The notes beneath the pieces are model-generated. The model saw only the letters and a program-made list of their open reading frames with translations. It was not told where the DNA came from and did no database searches. From Candidatus Avelusimicrobium fimicolum (GTDB lineage Bacteria; Elusimicrobiota; Elusimicrobia; Elusimicrobiales; Elusimicrobiaceae): a stretch of 58,285 nt of DNA. The translations under genes were made by a program, and so were the position numbers. Location: contig UQJU01000007.1 of assembly GCA_900541355.1 (NCBI GenBank), positions 1-58,285 of the forward strand, given 5' to 3'. Of the stretch, positions 24,822-34,483 are shown piece by piece. Within the stretch, counting starts at the first letter, position 1; every line of letters starts with the position of its first letter.

Positions 24822-25979
24822 ATGAGAATTTTTACTTTATTTATTTGTCTGTTATTTGTGGCGCCGGGGGCGTTTGCACAAAAGTCCTCGTTTCTAAAAC
24901 GAATATTTTCTTTGCGTCGGCCTGTTGAAGTGCCCGTTAAGGTTCCGCCGTCTGCGTTGCCCAAGGCCTTATCCTCGGCGTTGACGGCCCGTCCGGTGGC
25001 GGTTACGCCTCTTTTGCGTGCTCCGGTGGTGTCTGCGCTGACACCCGAAATTAAGGCCGTTGTAGCGCAGCACAAATCGGCCCGCACCGCACTTATCAGC
25101 GAGGTAGCCAAACTAAAACCTGCCGAAGCGCATATTGGGGCCTCTTTGTTGGAAGCGCGCAATATTTTTACAGGTTCTTTAATTGGAAGCGGCTTTGTGG
25201 TCCGTTCGGGCAGCGGGCGGCTGTATGCGGTTTTATCCTATCACGTGGTAGGTGGCCCGGGCAATATGGTGCATTTGCGTGTATTTAACGAAAAAGGCGA
25301 ATCCCGGGATTACGAGCGTTTGTTTGTGTCCGCTTCCGGCGCGTATGGCATTAATTCTCCGGATTCGTCTATTGTAGAACTTCCGTTGGATGCGGCAGAT
25401 TTTGTTAAACCGCTTCACCTGGCCAAACAGGCTCCCAAAGAGGGGGATAAACTGGCCGCTTGGGGCAGCCCGTATGCAGTGCAGGGATTGGCGCGGCTTA
25501 GTAATTTAACGCTTCTTAACGCCAAAGGCGTTAAACTAACCATACAGAGCGAGCAGACGCCCTTTAAAATGGACGGTCTTTGCGGAAGCCCCGTACTTAA
25601 CGAAGCGGGCGAGGTGGCAGGTATTATTGACGGATTTCATAAGGATTCCTTGCACTATTTTGCCGCCGATGCGCGCTTTACCCTTTCGTGGTTGATTGGC
25701 AATTACGAGCAAAATATGGTTCCAATGTTTGAGTATAAGTTAAACGGCCGTGCGGCATTTTGGGTGGCGTCCGGCGAAAGCGTAGGCGAAGTGCGGTGGT
25801 TAAACTCCCGCGGAAAGGTAAAGGAAAAAGTCTATCTGCCGCAGTACCCCGCTCCGTTTGACCCCGCCAAACTGGAAGAGTTGTTCCCTCAGGCCAAAGC
25901 CGGGGATGTGTTGGAATTGGATATTTTAAAGCACCGGGAACTGCACCGCACCGTTACGGTGGAAATAGACCAGCCGTAG
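24822..25979 (+). CDS. Secreted trypsin-like serine protease
   Basis: A 385-residue protein with signal peptide MRIFTLFICLLFVAPGAFA, a basic and Pro-rich linker (20-75) and a chymotrypsin-like domain (about 100-290). The triad appears complete: His141 in LSYHVVGG, Asp181 in NSPDSSIVELP, and Ser256 in DGLCGSPVLNEAGEVAGI. No PDZ domain is recognisable; the C-terminal 95 residues form a separate unassigned domain. It is immediately upstream of the SprA-like gene, separated by a terminator. It likely acts in the periplasm or at the surface; the substrate is unknown. Confidence 0.78.
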   Translation: MRIFTLFICLLFVAPGAFAQKSSFLKRIFSLRRPVEVPVKVPPSALPKALSSALTARPVAVTPLLRAPVVSALTPEIKAVVAQHKSARTALISEVAKLKPAEAHIGASLLEARNIFTGSLIGSGFVVRSGSGRLYAVLSYHVVGGPGNMVHLRVFNEKGESRDYERLFVSASGAYGINSPDSSIVELPLDAADFVKPLHLAKQAPKEGDKLAAWGSPYAVQGLARLSNLTLLNAKGVKLTIQSEQTPFKMDGLCGSPVLNEAGEVAGIIDGFHKDSLHYFAADARFTLSWLIGNYEQNMVPMFEYKLNGRAAFWVASGESVGEVRWLNSRGKVKEKVYLPQYPAPFDPAKLEELFPQAKAGDVLELDILKHRELHRTVTVEIDQP

Positions 25980-25998
25980 GTATTTTATATCTTCACTT

Positions 25999-26026
25999 AA
26001 AAGGAAGCCGACGGGGCTTCCTTTTT
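25999..26026 (+). terminator. Terminator after protease gene
   Basis: AAAAGGAAGCC and GGCTTCCTTTTT arms with a five-base loop. Confidence 0.85.
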
Positions 26027-26053
26027 CGTTCCCCGCCGTCAAAACAAATATTA

Positions 26054-26059
26054 TAAAAT
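26054..26059 (+). promoter_or_regulatory. -10 box for leaderless sprA-like gene
   Basis: TAAAAT ends six bases before the ATG at 26066, without an SD. Confidence 0.5.
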
Positions 26060-26065
26060 GAAACA

Positions 26066-29000
26066 ATGAGGCTTTATCCCCTAATTAAACTGTTGCGCCA
26101 AGCCTTGGCTGTATTGCTTATCCTGCAATTTACGTTCGCTCTTCCGGCGGGCGCGCAGTCGCTTCCGTACCGGTTGGTAGATACGGACCAGTACGATATT
26201 TTCAGGGAAGACCAGCAAGCCAAAGAGGAACAGAAACTGGCCTTGGAGGACCCGCCAGACGACGCAAACCTGTTAAAATACTCCAACGAGTTTTGGCGGC
26301 AGGCGGTTACGTCGGTGGAGGGGGCTTATAAACTGGATAAAGAGCCGGAGCCGATTCCCGATTTAACGCTTTTGAACCCCACTTTGTCCTTGCCATTGTA
26401 CGGCACGAGTATCGCGCTGACGGGCCGCTATGTGCTGGGCTTTAAAATGGCGGCTAAAAAGTACAAGAAAGACGACAATAACAGCGTGGACGAGCGCAGC
26501 GACAGCAGTTTTGAAATGGACCAACAGTTGCAGTTAAAAATGCAAGGTAAAATTTTGGAACGCGTGTTTGTGGATATTGACTACGACGACCAACGGGAAG
26601 AAGAAAAAAGTATTTCCGTGGCTTACCGCGGCAAGCCGGGGGAACTGGTGCAACTGGCAGAATTTGGCGATATCAATTTGTCCCTGCCGCAGACTGAGTT
26701 TATTGCATATGAAAAGCAACTTTTCGGTGCTAAAATGCACTTGCAGCATAAGAACGCCAACCTCTATTTAATCGGCTCCCAAACCAAGGGTTCCAGCAAG
26801 CAAAAGCAATTCGTGGGCAGCAGCGTGGCGGAAATCGTTTCGTTGGCTGATAAAGATTATATCCGCCGGACTTATTACGATTTGACCTTTGGCGGAAACG
26901 TGCCCGACAACGCGCGTGATACCGCGCTGGATAATGCCTATTCCCAATGGAAAACATATATCGGTTCCATTTCCCCCGGTTCGGAAGAAATTTATTTTTA
27001 TAACAACAGCACTTCGTCTGATTTTGTGCCCATAACGCTAGATGCCACCGATTTTATGGGCAGTTCTGTTTATAATGCAAAATGGGAACTTTTAACCCGC
27101 GGTACGGACTATACCATAGACTACGCCAGCGGTATTATTACTTTTAAACGCACCATTAAGGCAGAAAGCGTATTGGCGGTGGACTACCGCGGAACAACGG
27201 GCAACCGATTAAGCAGTTGGGGAACGCCCAATACTATTAAATTAATCAAAACCGAAAACGACCAATCCACCCTTACCGGCACCGAACAAACCGCTACCAA
27301 AATGGAGTTAAAGACCTATTACAATATCGGCGCGCAAAAAATTACGCCGGATAACGGAAAAGGCAACTTTATTTTGCAGTTGCAGGATGCTAACGGGCAG
27401 ACTGTTACGGACCCGAAATACCTCTACCCCTCCACTATCATTATGGATTTTGATACGGGTATCTTTTATTTGCAAAGCCGCCTTGAAGATAAAGGCCTTT
27501 ACGGCACTACGCCGACGTCTTCCAAAAATATGACGTTCAAAATACAGTACGAGTCCACGGTAAAAACCTATTTTATTGAGGCGGACATTGTCGTCCAGTC
27601 CGAAACCGTTAAACTAAACGGGCGCACCTTAACACGCAACAACGATTATTACATTGACTATACTTCCGGCTTTATTACCTTCTACAAGGGAGATGAAATT
27701 ACCGAAAACTCCACTATTGATATCACTTATGATACGACCAACGGCTCTAACTCCAACAACTCCGTAATGGGGGGGCGGTTAGACTACAAACTGTTTGATA
27801 AAATCGTAATGGGGGCCACCGTGCTGAAAGAAGGCGGCGACAAACCCACCACCGTCCCGCAAGTGGGCGACTATGCCAAGGACCTTTTAGTTTATGGGGC
27901 GGACATTAACGGGAAGGATATCAAACTGGCGGAACCTTTGTCGGTAGATTTCAGCGCGGAAGTTGCCAAAAGTGTCAAAAAGCAAAACCTGTTCGGCTAC
28001 GCGATGATTGACAGTATGAACGAAACCAACGAGCAGGTGGCGGGATCGCGCATATTCCGGGATTGGATTATTGCGGCCAACCCAAGCGGGAAAAGTGCGT
28101 TCTGGAATTCTATCCGTTGGGATACCCAAGACTTGCCGTCGTTGGAAATCAACCCGCACTCTATTGCCGATTACAACGATAAACAGCAAGTGCTTGTCAT
28201 TGATTATGATTTTACCAAAGGAGTCAATTTTGACGGACGGGATGAAGTGTCTATCGTCTATCCGCTCAGCACCAGCGGTTTGGACTTGTCCAACAAGACT
28301 TCCTTTGAATTAACTATGTTGGGTGAGACCGGCGGCCCTAAGGTGAACTTTACTTTTGGTAATATTTCGGAATATTCGGATAATTCTATGGGTATGGAAA
28401 CCCAATGCAGCGGCGGCGGGCTGGCTCCCAAGACGGAAGATGTTTACTGCCGCAACAGTTTGGCGCCGAACGAGGATATCGGGTGGCCGTTTGTGGATCC
28501 GGACTACGATCCAGACCACCCAGACGACAGTAAAGTGCACCGCTATAATCCGTTTGTAAATAACGTCTATAATCCCGAATCCCAGCCTAACGGACGTATT
28601 GATACGCAGGATTTAAACGGCAACGGCAAGTATGATACGGAAAGTATCCCCTCACAGGGAAATTTCGGTTTTGCTGGGGTGGATATACCCGGGTTGGCAG
28701 GCAATGTGGCGGAAAATACCTCCTGGCAGACCTTTACCGTTCCCTTAACCATTAACGATAAAAGCGAATGGACCGCGGTCCGCCACTTGCGTATTACACT
28801 TAAAAAAGGGGATAAATTAAAAGGGCAAATTAAAATTGCCAATGTGTCTTTATCCGGCACGGCTTGGAACCCTCAGGAAAATGTATCTCCGTCCGTGTTT
28901 TCCGTTGCAGGTATTAATAACGTAGATAATGCCAATTATGAGCCTATTTTTGCAGACCGCACGGGCGACGGCCGGCAGGTGTTTAATTACTTGTACGGTT

Positions 29001-31441
29001 CTGTGGATAATTACAAAAATTCCACCGGTTCCGCCAACGCATTGGACCAATCCTTAAACCTCAAATTTAATACTGCCACCTTGGGCGAAAACGAAGAAGT
29101 GTATGCCAATCGGAACTTTTCCACTATGGATTTCAGCCAACACCGCGAAGTGCGCTTTTTGCTTCACGGAGCAATGCAGCAGGGCACAGATACGCCCCTA
29201 AACCAAGACGGTACGGAATTTTTCTTAAAGGTCGGTACGGAAAGCAATTATGATAAAGTTGTGGTGCCGACCAACTTCCGCGGTTGGCGGTTGATTTCCT
29301 TAAAAATGGTGGACTCCAACGGGGACGGCATTGCCGATACCTTTGAAAACCAGTCCGACCCGTCCTATAACGTGCGGGTGGAACCTGTGCGGACCTCAAA
29401 CGGAATTTTAAACTTCCAGGAAGTCAGTTTGATTTTAGCGGGGGTGCAAAAGGAAAACGGCACTTCTGGCAGCCAGGGCGAAGTGTGGCTCAACGTCATC
29501 CACTTGGCGGGTGCTATTACCAAAGAAGGCACGGCATACAAAGGCGATGTGGTAGTAAAGTGGGACGAGTGGGGCAGTGCCGGGGCTAAGTACAAATATC
29601 AGGACAGTAATTTTGAAACCCCTCTTTCCGTTGCCAAAAACCAAGAGGTTACCCAACAGGAATATTTCGTTAAAGTAAACAAAATTAAAGCATTCCCGAT
29701 GGAAGCCAATTTGACTAAATCCAGCACGGTTACTCCCCTAATTACGGACTCCAAGGATTATAACACCGTCAGTTTATTGGATAAAGGCCAGGTGGACCGC
29801 CAAAGTACAATGGTGCGCGGCGATTTTATCAAGGAAAACCTGCCCAAAATCGGCGTGGAGTACACCACCGACCAGGTAAAATACGACGTAATGAAGCGCC
29901 AGGATGATGCCCGTACCTACGGGGCAACTCTTTCTCATACGGCGGGTTCTTTCAAAAACATTTCCGCCGGATATCACATTACCGATTCGTCCATTGATTA
30001 CGACCGGAGCAAACACTTGGAATCGGCCAATTACTATAATACGGATGAAAACACGCAAAAAATGAATATGAAGGTAACGTATCAGCCCAATAATTCTTTT
30101 ACCTTTACGCCCAGTTACAGTTTAAGCAAAAGCAAGGAGGACCGCACCCAATATTCCGCGGCGACCCAGCAGGATATCAGTTACCCCAAGGCTTTAACGC
30201 AAAATACAGGCTTTAACAGTACTTGGAAGATTAATAAATGGCTGGCTCCGTCCGTCAGTTATAATATCAGCACGCAGGAAAACAACAACTTAAACGCCAA
30301 AACGCTGACCGCTTCCGGCACTCGCGTAGAGGTGGGTGTAGGCGAGGTGAAAACCGTCAACCGCAATGCGGACGGCGGGATATCCTTAACGCTTAACGGA
30401 AATGAACTGTTGCCGAACAGTAAATTATTAAACACGTTGGTTATTTCTTCCAGTTACCGCATACAGGACGCCGATGCGTGGGCTGATGTGGACAGCGGGT
30501 TTGACTCCCGCAAGGCGCTGTGGATTCGCGGCGGTTCTTTAAAAGACGTGGGCGATTACGGCTACCGCAAGAGTTTGATTTTGCGCGATACCTTTACTTC
30601 TACCCAGCGTTGGAGTCCGCTCGCCCGCTACGAAATGGGCGGCGCGGCCGCTCCGCTTAAAACCATTTCACTGATTAACAACTTTACCAAAACCTTGCAG
30701 TCCAACGAACAGACGGGAACGTCGTACGATTCCACCAGTTTAACCCTGCCGGATATGACCTTTTCCATTTCCGACTTGGAGAAATTCTTTTACGGCGGAC
30801 GCTGGTTCAGTTCATCTAACCTAAAATTGCGTTACAGTTGGGTGGAGCAGACGAATACGGGAACAGACGAGCAATACACCAAGCAGTACGGCGGCGATTT
30901 GCGCTTTATGCTGTTTAACTATTTTGATACGGTGCTTAATTTTACGCGCAAAGATTCGGACAAAACCGACCTGCGTGCCGGAACCAGTTTGGAAACCGTG
31001 CACGATAGCGATATGTCCGCGCAGACGTCTTTTTATGTGGGTTCTTTGCGCGTAACGCCGAAAGTGTTGTATTCAGCACACGATAAGTGGCTGGTGGCTG
31101 GAAAAATCAGCGAAAGCACTACCACCACTACCCCCAGTTTAAACTTGCGGTGGGATTTTAATATTCCGCGCGGAATTAAATTGCCGTTTGTAAATAAAAT
31201 GTATAACGCCACCAACCGCGTGATTTGGAATACCACCCTCACTTATACGGATAAAAAATCTCCGGTAGAGGTAAAGGATAACTACCAAATGTATGATGTT
31301 ACCACATCATTGGATTATGAGATGTCGCAAAATTTGCGCTTTACGCTTTCCGGCGGGTTGACGGTGCTCGACCACGCCTATGTGGAAACCGAGGATTACA
31401 CTGCCTACAATGTGGCGGCTAATGTAACAATTCAATTTTAA
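26066..31441 (+). CDS. SprA-like giant outer-membrane beta-barrel protein
   Basis: 1791 residues with a signal peptide (1-30, ending PAGAQS) and a C-terminal strand ending NVTIQF. Segments match the SprA family of the type IX secretion translocon: an early VFVDIDYDDQREEEKSISVAYRG; VQLAEFGDINLSLPQTEFIA then EKQLFGAKMHLQ; LLTRGTDYTIDYASGIITFK; VKLNGRTLTRNNDYYIDYTSGFI; and later DQSLNLKFNTATLGENEEVY then MDFSQHREVRFLLHG. SprA of Bacteroidota is a 36-strand channel of about 2300 residues, so this copy is shorter. No other T9SS component (PorV, GldKLMN, PorU) is seen here. It may be a protein translocon or a relative with another export role. Confidence 0.8.
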   Translation: MRLYPLIKLLRQALAVLLILQFTFALPAGAQSLPYRLVDTDQYDIFREDQQAKEEQKLALEDPPDDANLLKYSNEFWRQAVTSVEGAYKLDKEPEPIPDLTLLNPTLSLPLYGTSIALTGRYVLGFKMAAKKYKKDDNNSVDERSDSSFEMDQQLQLKMQGKILERVFVDIDYDDQREEEKSISVAYRGKPGELVQLAEFGDINLSLPQTEFIAYEKQLFGAKMHLQHKNANLYLIGSQTKGSSKQKQFVGSSVAEIVSLADKDYIRRTYYDLTFGGNVPDNARDTALDNAYSQWKTYIGSISPGSEEIYFYNNSTSSDFVPITLDATDFMGSSVYNAKWELLTRGTDYTIDYASGIITFKRTIKAESVLAVDYRGTTGNRLSSWGTPNTIKLIKTENDQSTLTGTEQTATKMELKTYYNIGAQKITPDNGKGNFILQLQDANGQTVTDPKYLYPSTIIMDFDTGIFYLQSRLEDKGLYGTTPTSSKNMTFKIQYESTVKTYFIEADIVVQSETVKLNGRTLTRNNDYYIDYTSGFITFYKGDEITENSTIDITYDTTNGSNSNNSVMGGRLDYKLFDKIVMGATVLKEGGDKPTTVPQVGDYAKDLLVYGADINGKDIKLAEPLSVDFSAEVAKSVKKQNLFGYAMIDSMNETNEQVAGSRIFRDWIIAANPSGKSAFWNSIRWDTQDLPSLEINPHSIADYNDKQQVLVIDYDFTKGVNFDGRDEVSIVYPLSTSGLDLSNKTSFELTMLGETGGPKVNFTFGNISEYSDNSMGMETQCSGGGLAPKTEDVYCRNSLAPNEDIGWPFVDPDYDPDHPDDSKVHRYNPFVNNVYNPESQPNGRIDTQDLNGNGKYDTESIPSQGNFGFAGVDIPGLAGNVAENTSWQTFTVPLTINDKSEWTAVRHLRITLKKGDKLKGQIKIANVSLSGTAWNPQENVSPSVFSVAGINNVDNANYEPIFADRTGDGRQVFNYLYGSVDNYKNSTGSANALDQSLNLKFNTATLGENEEVYANRNFSTMDFSQHREVRFLLHGAMQQGTDTPLNQDGTEFFLKVGTESNYDKVVVPTNFRGWRLISLKMVDSNGDGIADTFENQSDPSYNVRVEPVRTSNGILNFQEVSLILAGVQKENGTSGSQGEVWLNVIHLAGAITKEGTAYKGDVVVKWDEWGSAGAKYKYQDSNFETPLSVAKNQEVTQQEYFVKVNKIKAFPMEANLTKSSTVTPLITDSKDYNTVSLLDKGQVDRQSTMVRGDFIKENLPKIGVEYTTDQVKYDVMKRQDDARTYGATLSHTAGSFKNISAGYHITDSSIDYDRSKHLESANYYNTDENTQKMNMKVTYQPNNSFTFTPSYSLSKSKEDRTQYSAATQQDISYPKALTQNTGFNSTWKINKWLAPSVSYNISTQENNNLNAKTLTASGTRVEVGVGEVKTVNRNADGGISLTLNGNELLPNSKLLNTLVISSSYRIQDADAWADVDSGFDSRKALWIRGGSLKDVGDYGYRKSLILRDTFTSTQRWSPLARYEMGGAAAPLKTISLINNFTKTLQSNEQTGTSYDSTSLTLPDMTFSISDLEKFFYGGRWFSSSNLKLRYSWVEQTNTGTDEQYTKQYGGDLRFMLFNYFDTVLNFTRKDSDKTDLRAGTSLETVHDSDMSAQTSFYVGSLRVTPKVLYSAHDKWLVAGKISESTTTTTPSLNLRWDFNIPRGIKLPFVNKMYNATNRVIWNTTLTYTDKKSPVEVKDNYQMYDVTTSLDYEMSQNLRFTLSGGLTVLDHAYVETEDYTAYNVAANVTIQF

Positions 31442-31442
31442 T

Positions 31443-32171
31443 ATGAAATACGGTGCGGCATTTTTTAAACTTGTGTTGCATTTCTTCCTGCCGCGCACCT
31501 GTTTTGCTTGCGGGTGCGATTTATCTTGGAACGCAAATGAACCCTTATGCACGGAGTGCCTTTCCCGTTTGGACGCACCCGGGCCGCACATTTGCAAACG
31601 GTGCGGGGCGGTGTTGAAGTACGGCGGAGCGCATTGTTTTGCCTGCCGGGGGAGTAAGGAGCGGAAATACAAATGCCGCGTAATTCGCTCTGCTTTTAAA
31701 TTTAATACATCTTCCCGCTCGCTTGTACACGCTTTAAAGTATTCCCGGGCAGATTATTTGGCGAAATATATGGGTGCGCAAATGGCGGTGCGTTATAAAA
31801 ACTACCCGGAACTGGCGGAGGCGGAAGTGGTAATGCCGGTGCCGCTTTTCCCTAAAAGAAACCGTACGCGCGGCTATAACCAAAGCGAACTGCTTGCAGA
31901 AAATTTTGCACCCTTGGTGGGACTGCCGCTAGACAGCAAAAGTTTGGTGCGTATTAAAAATACGATTAGCCAAACCACTTTGGGCCGTGTTGGCAGATTA
32001 GCCAATATGAAAGGGGCTTTTGCGTATAAAAAACAGGAACCCATAAAGGGAAAAACCGTTTTGCTGATAGATGATGTGGCAACCACCGGGGCCACCTTGG
32101 AGGGCTGTGCCGAGGCCTTAAAAGCGGCGGGAGCCAAAAAGGTAATGGCCTATACTTTTGCCCGGGAATAA
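31443..32171 (+). CDS. comF: ComF-family phosphoribosyltransferase-like competence protein
   Basis: A 242-residue cytoplasmic protein needed for natural transformation in several bacteria, probably assisting single-stranded DNA uptake with ComFA/PriA (family knowledge). The N-terminal zinc ribbons have CFAC (20-23), CTEC (36-39), CKRC (51-54) and CFAC (65-68). The C-terminal PRTase domain has PVPLFPKRNRTRGYNQSELLA and the PRPP loop VLLIDDVATTGAT. The ATG is two bases after the SprA-like stop, so it is probably cotranscribed with it. Confidence 0.94.
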   Translation: MKYGAAFFKLVLHFFLPRTCFACGCDLSWNANEPLCTECLSRLDAPGPHICKRCGAVLKYGGAHCFACRGSKERKYKCRVIRSAFKFNTSSRSLVHALKYSRADYLAKYMGAQMAVRYKNYPELAEAEVVMPVPLFPKRNRTRGYNQSELLAENFAPLVGLPLDSKSLVRIKNTISQTTLGRVGRLANMKGAFAYKKQEPIKGKTVLLIDDVATTGATLEGCAEALKAAGAKKVMAYTFARE

Positions 32172-32174
32172 AAA

Positions 32175-32663
32175 TTATTTTTTACTAAAAAATCCTTTTT
32201 CGTATTGTTTTCCTTTAAAAATTACATTGTGTTTTTTTAATTCTGCTATAAATATAGTTTGGTCGCGCGGGGATAAATCATCCAGCAGGAAAAGAAATTG
32301 ATTGCCAAACATTAATTGCAATTTAAAGTATGGAACATAACTTGTACTCACTCTTCCGGGGGTATGTTTGTAGAAAATGGAAAAATAGGCAATTTGTCCG
32401 TATAAAAAATCTTTGTTGGGCGTATGGAAAACCAATCGGTCATCCGTAAAGGTACAGAGTATTTTTGATTTGTTAAATAGTTTTATTATCCCCCAAAGGA
32501 TACATACTAAACCGAGAATTATTCCAATATTTTCCATCCAATTTGTAGCGGGGTAACTACATCCCGCAATAAATAAACCTGCCACTAATAAGGCGATAGG
32601 GCGAGCATAAGGATAGGCTTCATAAAGTACGATAGAATTTTTTAAGCCGGTATTTTTTGACAC
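32175..32663 (-). CDS. Small membrane protein, PH-like (unassigned)
   Basis: A 162-residue protein of no recognised family. Two hydrophobic helices (about 24-60) are followed by a beta-rich cytoplasmic segment (LCTFTDDRLVFHTPNKDFLYGQIAYFSIFYK...), resembling bacterial PH-like (bPH or YcxB-type) proteins. It follows a protein of the same design and length (32675-33196) on the same strand, suggesting an old duplication or a two-subunit complex. AT-rich. GGAGAA precedes the ATG. Confidence 0.55.
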   Translation of the reverse strand: MSKNTGLKNSIVLYEAYPYARPIALLVAGLFIAGCSYPATNWMENIGIILGLVCILWGIIKLFNKSKILCTFTDDRLVFHTPNKDFLYGQIAYFSIFYKHTPGRVSTSYVPYFKLQLMFGNQFLFLLDDLSPRDQTIFIAELKKHNVIFKGKQYEKGFFSKK

Positions 32664-32674
32664 AGTGTTCTCCT

Positions 32675-33196
32675 TTAATACTGAAATTTTTTGATAAGTT
32701 CTTCTGCGGAGTCCTCGGCCTGAACGGGCAGTTCCGCTATACCGCGGGCTTTTAACTCCAATAGCAATGAGTCGCGGTCCTTTTTAAACAAGAATCCGAA
32801 GTTTTGAATTTTGTATGAGTGGTAATTCTCTGTTACCAAGAATAATACTGTTTTTAATGTGAGATTCCTCTTCCAGTACACTAGACGCTCGGCTAGGTAA
32901 AACCCCTTTACTTCCGGCCATAACAGTCGGTAATTTTTCGTGGATGTACTCGTCATTTCTGTTTGTTTCCACTCTATATGGTCCGGGTAAATTTTGCACA
33001 CGGCCGGGGGAAAAAAGATAAGCGTAAAAAAATAAATGCTTACCGCCATACTGAGAATATAGATAAAAAGCAATTCCCGGTTGTGAAATAAACACAAGGT
33101 CAGCGTAATCATCCCCAGCGCGAGCAGGTACCCCAAGAATTTGTTAAAAATATTCTGGTGGAAAGAAAAGATTAGTTCGTTGTCCTTGTGTTTCAT
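32675..33196 (-). CDS. Small membrane protein, PH-like (unassigned)
   Basis: A 173-residue protein with a short N-terminal beta hairpin, two hydrophobic helices (about 20-65) and a beta-rich C-terminal half (VCKIYPDHIEWKQTEMTSTS). This is similar in layout to the following gene. The start overlaps the cyuA-like stop as ATGA, so it is translationally coupled to that enzyme. YcxB/PH-like fold is a guess from pattern only; no function assigned. Confidence 0.55.
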   Translation of the reverse strand: MKHKDNELIFSFHQNIFNKFLGYLLALGMITLTLCLFHNRELLFIYILSMAVSIYFFTLIFFPPAVCKIYPDHIEWKQTEMTSTSTKNYRLLWPEVKGFYLAERLVYWKRNLTLKTVLFLVTENYHSYKIQNFGFLFKKDRDSLLLELKARGIAELPVQAEDSAEELIKKFQY

Positions 33197-34482
33197 TTAT
33201 TGCATTTCTTCTGCATAATGTTTACAATCATCGGGTCCACGCGGCTCATCCCTACGGTGGAAATACTGCCTAAATTTTGGATCGTTTCTTCCGCCGTACG
33301 GCCGACAAAACCTTCCACTTCCGTAATGCCGTAATCGTGTATAGCCATATAGGCGGAGCGGATTGCCGCGTCGGTGGAACTGACGACTTTTAGCGCGCAC
33401 CCGCTTTTTGCCCCGTCGCACAACATACCGCCAATATCGCTGATGATGTTATTAATTGCCAGCGTAACAGCGGGCACGCAGTTGCCGCGCTGTTGGTAAG
33501 TGATAGCCGCCGTCGCCCCCACCCCTGCGGCAATCGCACAGCCGCAAATAGGCGCAAGTTCCCCGGTAAAGACTTTTACATAACCGTTTAACAAGTGGGA
33601 TAGGGCAATACTCTTTAAAATGGTGGTTTCCTCTACTTCCATTTCCTTGCCTACTTTCCACGGTACCAAAATGGTTACGACGCCTTGGTTGCCCGATTCC
33701 CCGCTAGCCATAACGGGAACGGCTTGCCCGTCCATACGCGCATCGGCGGCGCAGGCGGTTAAAATTTTGGTGGACGAAATTAAGTCCATTTGCAGCAGTT
33801 TTTTGCGTACCAGTTCTTTAATGTAAAACCCTACTTTTTGCAAGGCTTGGCCCAGTTCGGCGGCTTTTAAATTCATTTCTACGCCCTTTTTGATGTATTT
33901 TAAATCTTCTTCGTCCGCATTATCGGCGGCATTTAATAAATCTTGCAGGGTGGCTTTTTTTAGGGCATTTTTAAAATCGTGCGCTTTTTGGGCACAGTTT
34001 TCAAGCGGTAAATGGTTTACTTTTATTTTATCCCCGCACGATAAATACGCCACGTCCGTATGGCTTCCCGCAATAATACATTTGGCGATTTTATGGTTTT
34101 TGCCTGTTAGTGTACAGGCAATGTAAAAGCCGTGCGCCTGCGGGGCAACTTCCATAGTCAGCAAATGCTTTTTTAGCATTTCTTTGGCTAGGGCCAAGAC
34201 GGTTTTGTCTGCGGCGGATAAAATTTCCATATTCAGTTCCGGCTTGGCTAGTAAAATCCCCATTGCTCCGGCTAACAGATTTCCCTTTTCGCCGTCCGTG
34301 TTGGGTATTCTTACCCCCATACCGTTCTTATAGGTTCCGGCATCTAACTGAAATTCGGCTTTTTCTATGTCCGTTCCCAATTCTTTGGCGGCGTACGCGG
34401 CGCATAGTGCTACGGAAACCGGCTCCGTACATCCCATAGCCGGATAAACTTGATACTTTAAGACTTCTTTTAAAATGTTCAT
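33193..34482 (-). CDS. L-cysteine desulfidase / serine-dehydratase-alpha family (CyuA/YhaM, UPF0597)
   Basis: A 429-residue cytosolic enzyme. The opening YQVYPAMGCTEPVSVALCAAYAA is diagnostic of CyuA (YhaM), which degrades cysteine to pyruvate, ammonia and sulfide using an Fe-S cluster. Later Cys-containing segments (APICGCAIAAGVGATAAITY and GMLCDGAKSGCALKV) match the SDH_alpha domain. The ATG two bases after the radC stop is used; a second ATG five codons upstream is possible. It fits amino-acid fermentation. Confidence 0.88.
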   Translation of the reverse strand: MNILKEVLKYQVYPAMGCTEPVSVALCAAYAAKELGTDIEKAEFQLDAGTYKNGMGVRIPNTDGEKGNLLAGAMGILLAKPELNMEILSAADKTVLALAKEMLKKHLLTMEVAPQAHGFYIACTLTGKNHKIAKCIIAGSHTDVAYLSCGDKIKVNHLPLENCAQKAHDFKNALKKATLQDLLNAADNADEEDLKYIKKGVEMNLKAAELGQALQKVGFYIKELVRKKLLQMDLISSTKILTACAADARMDGQAVPVMASGESGNQGVVTILVPWKVGKEMEVEETTILKSIALSHLLNGYVKVFTGELAPICGCAIAAGVGATAAITYQQRGNCVPAVTLAINNIISDIGGMLCDGAKSGCALKVVSSTDAAIRSAYMAIHDYGITEVEGFVGRTAEETIQNLGSISTVGMSRVDPMIVNIMQKKCNK

Positions 34483-34483
34483 A

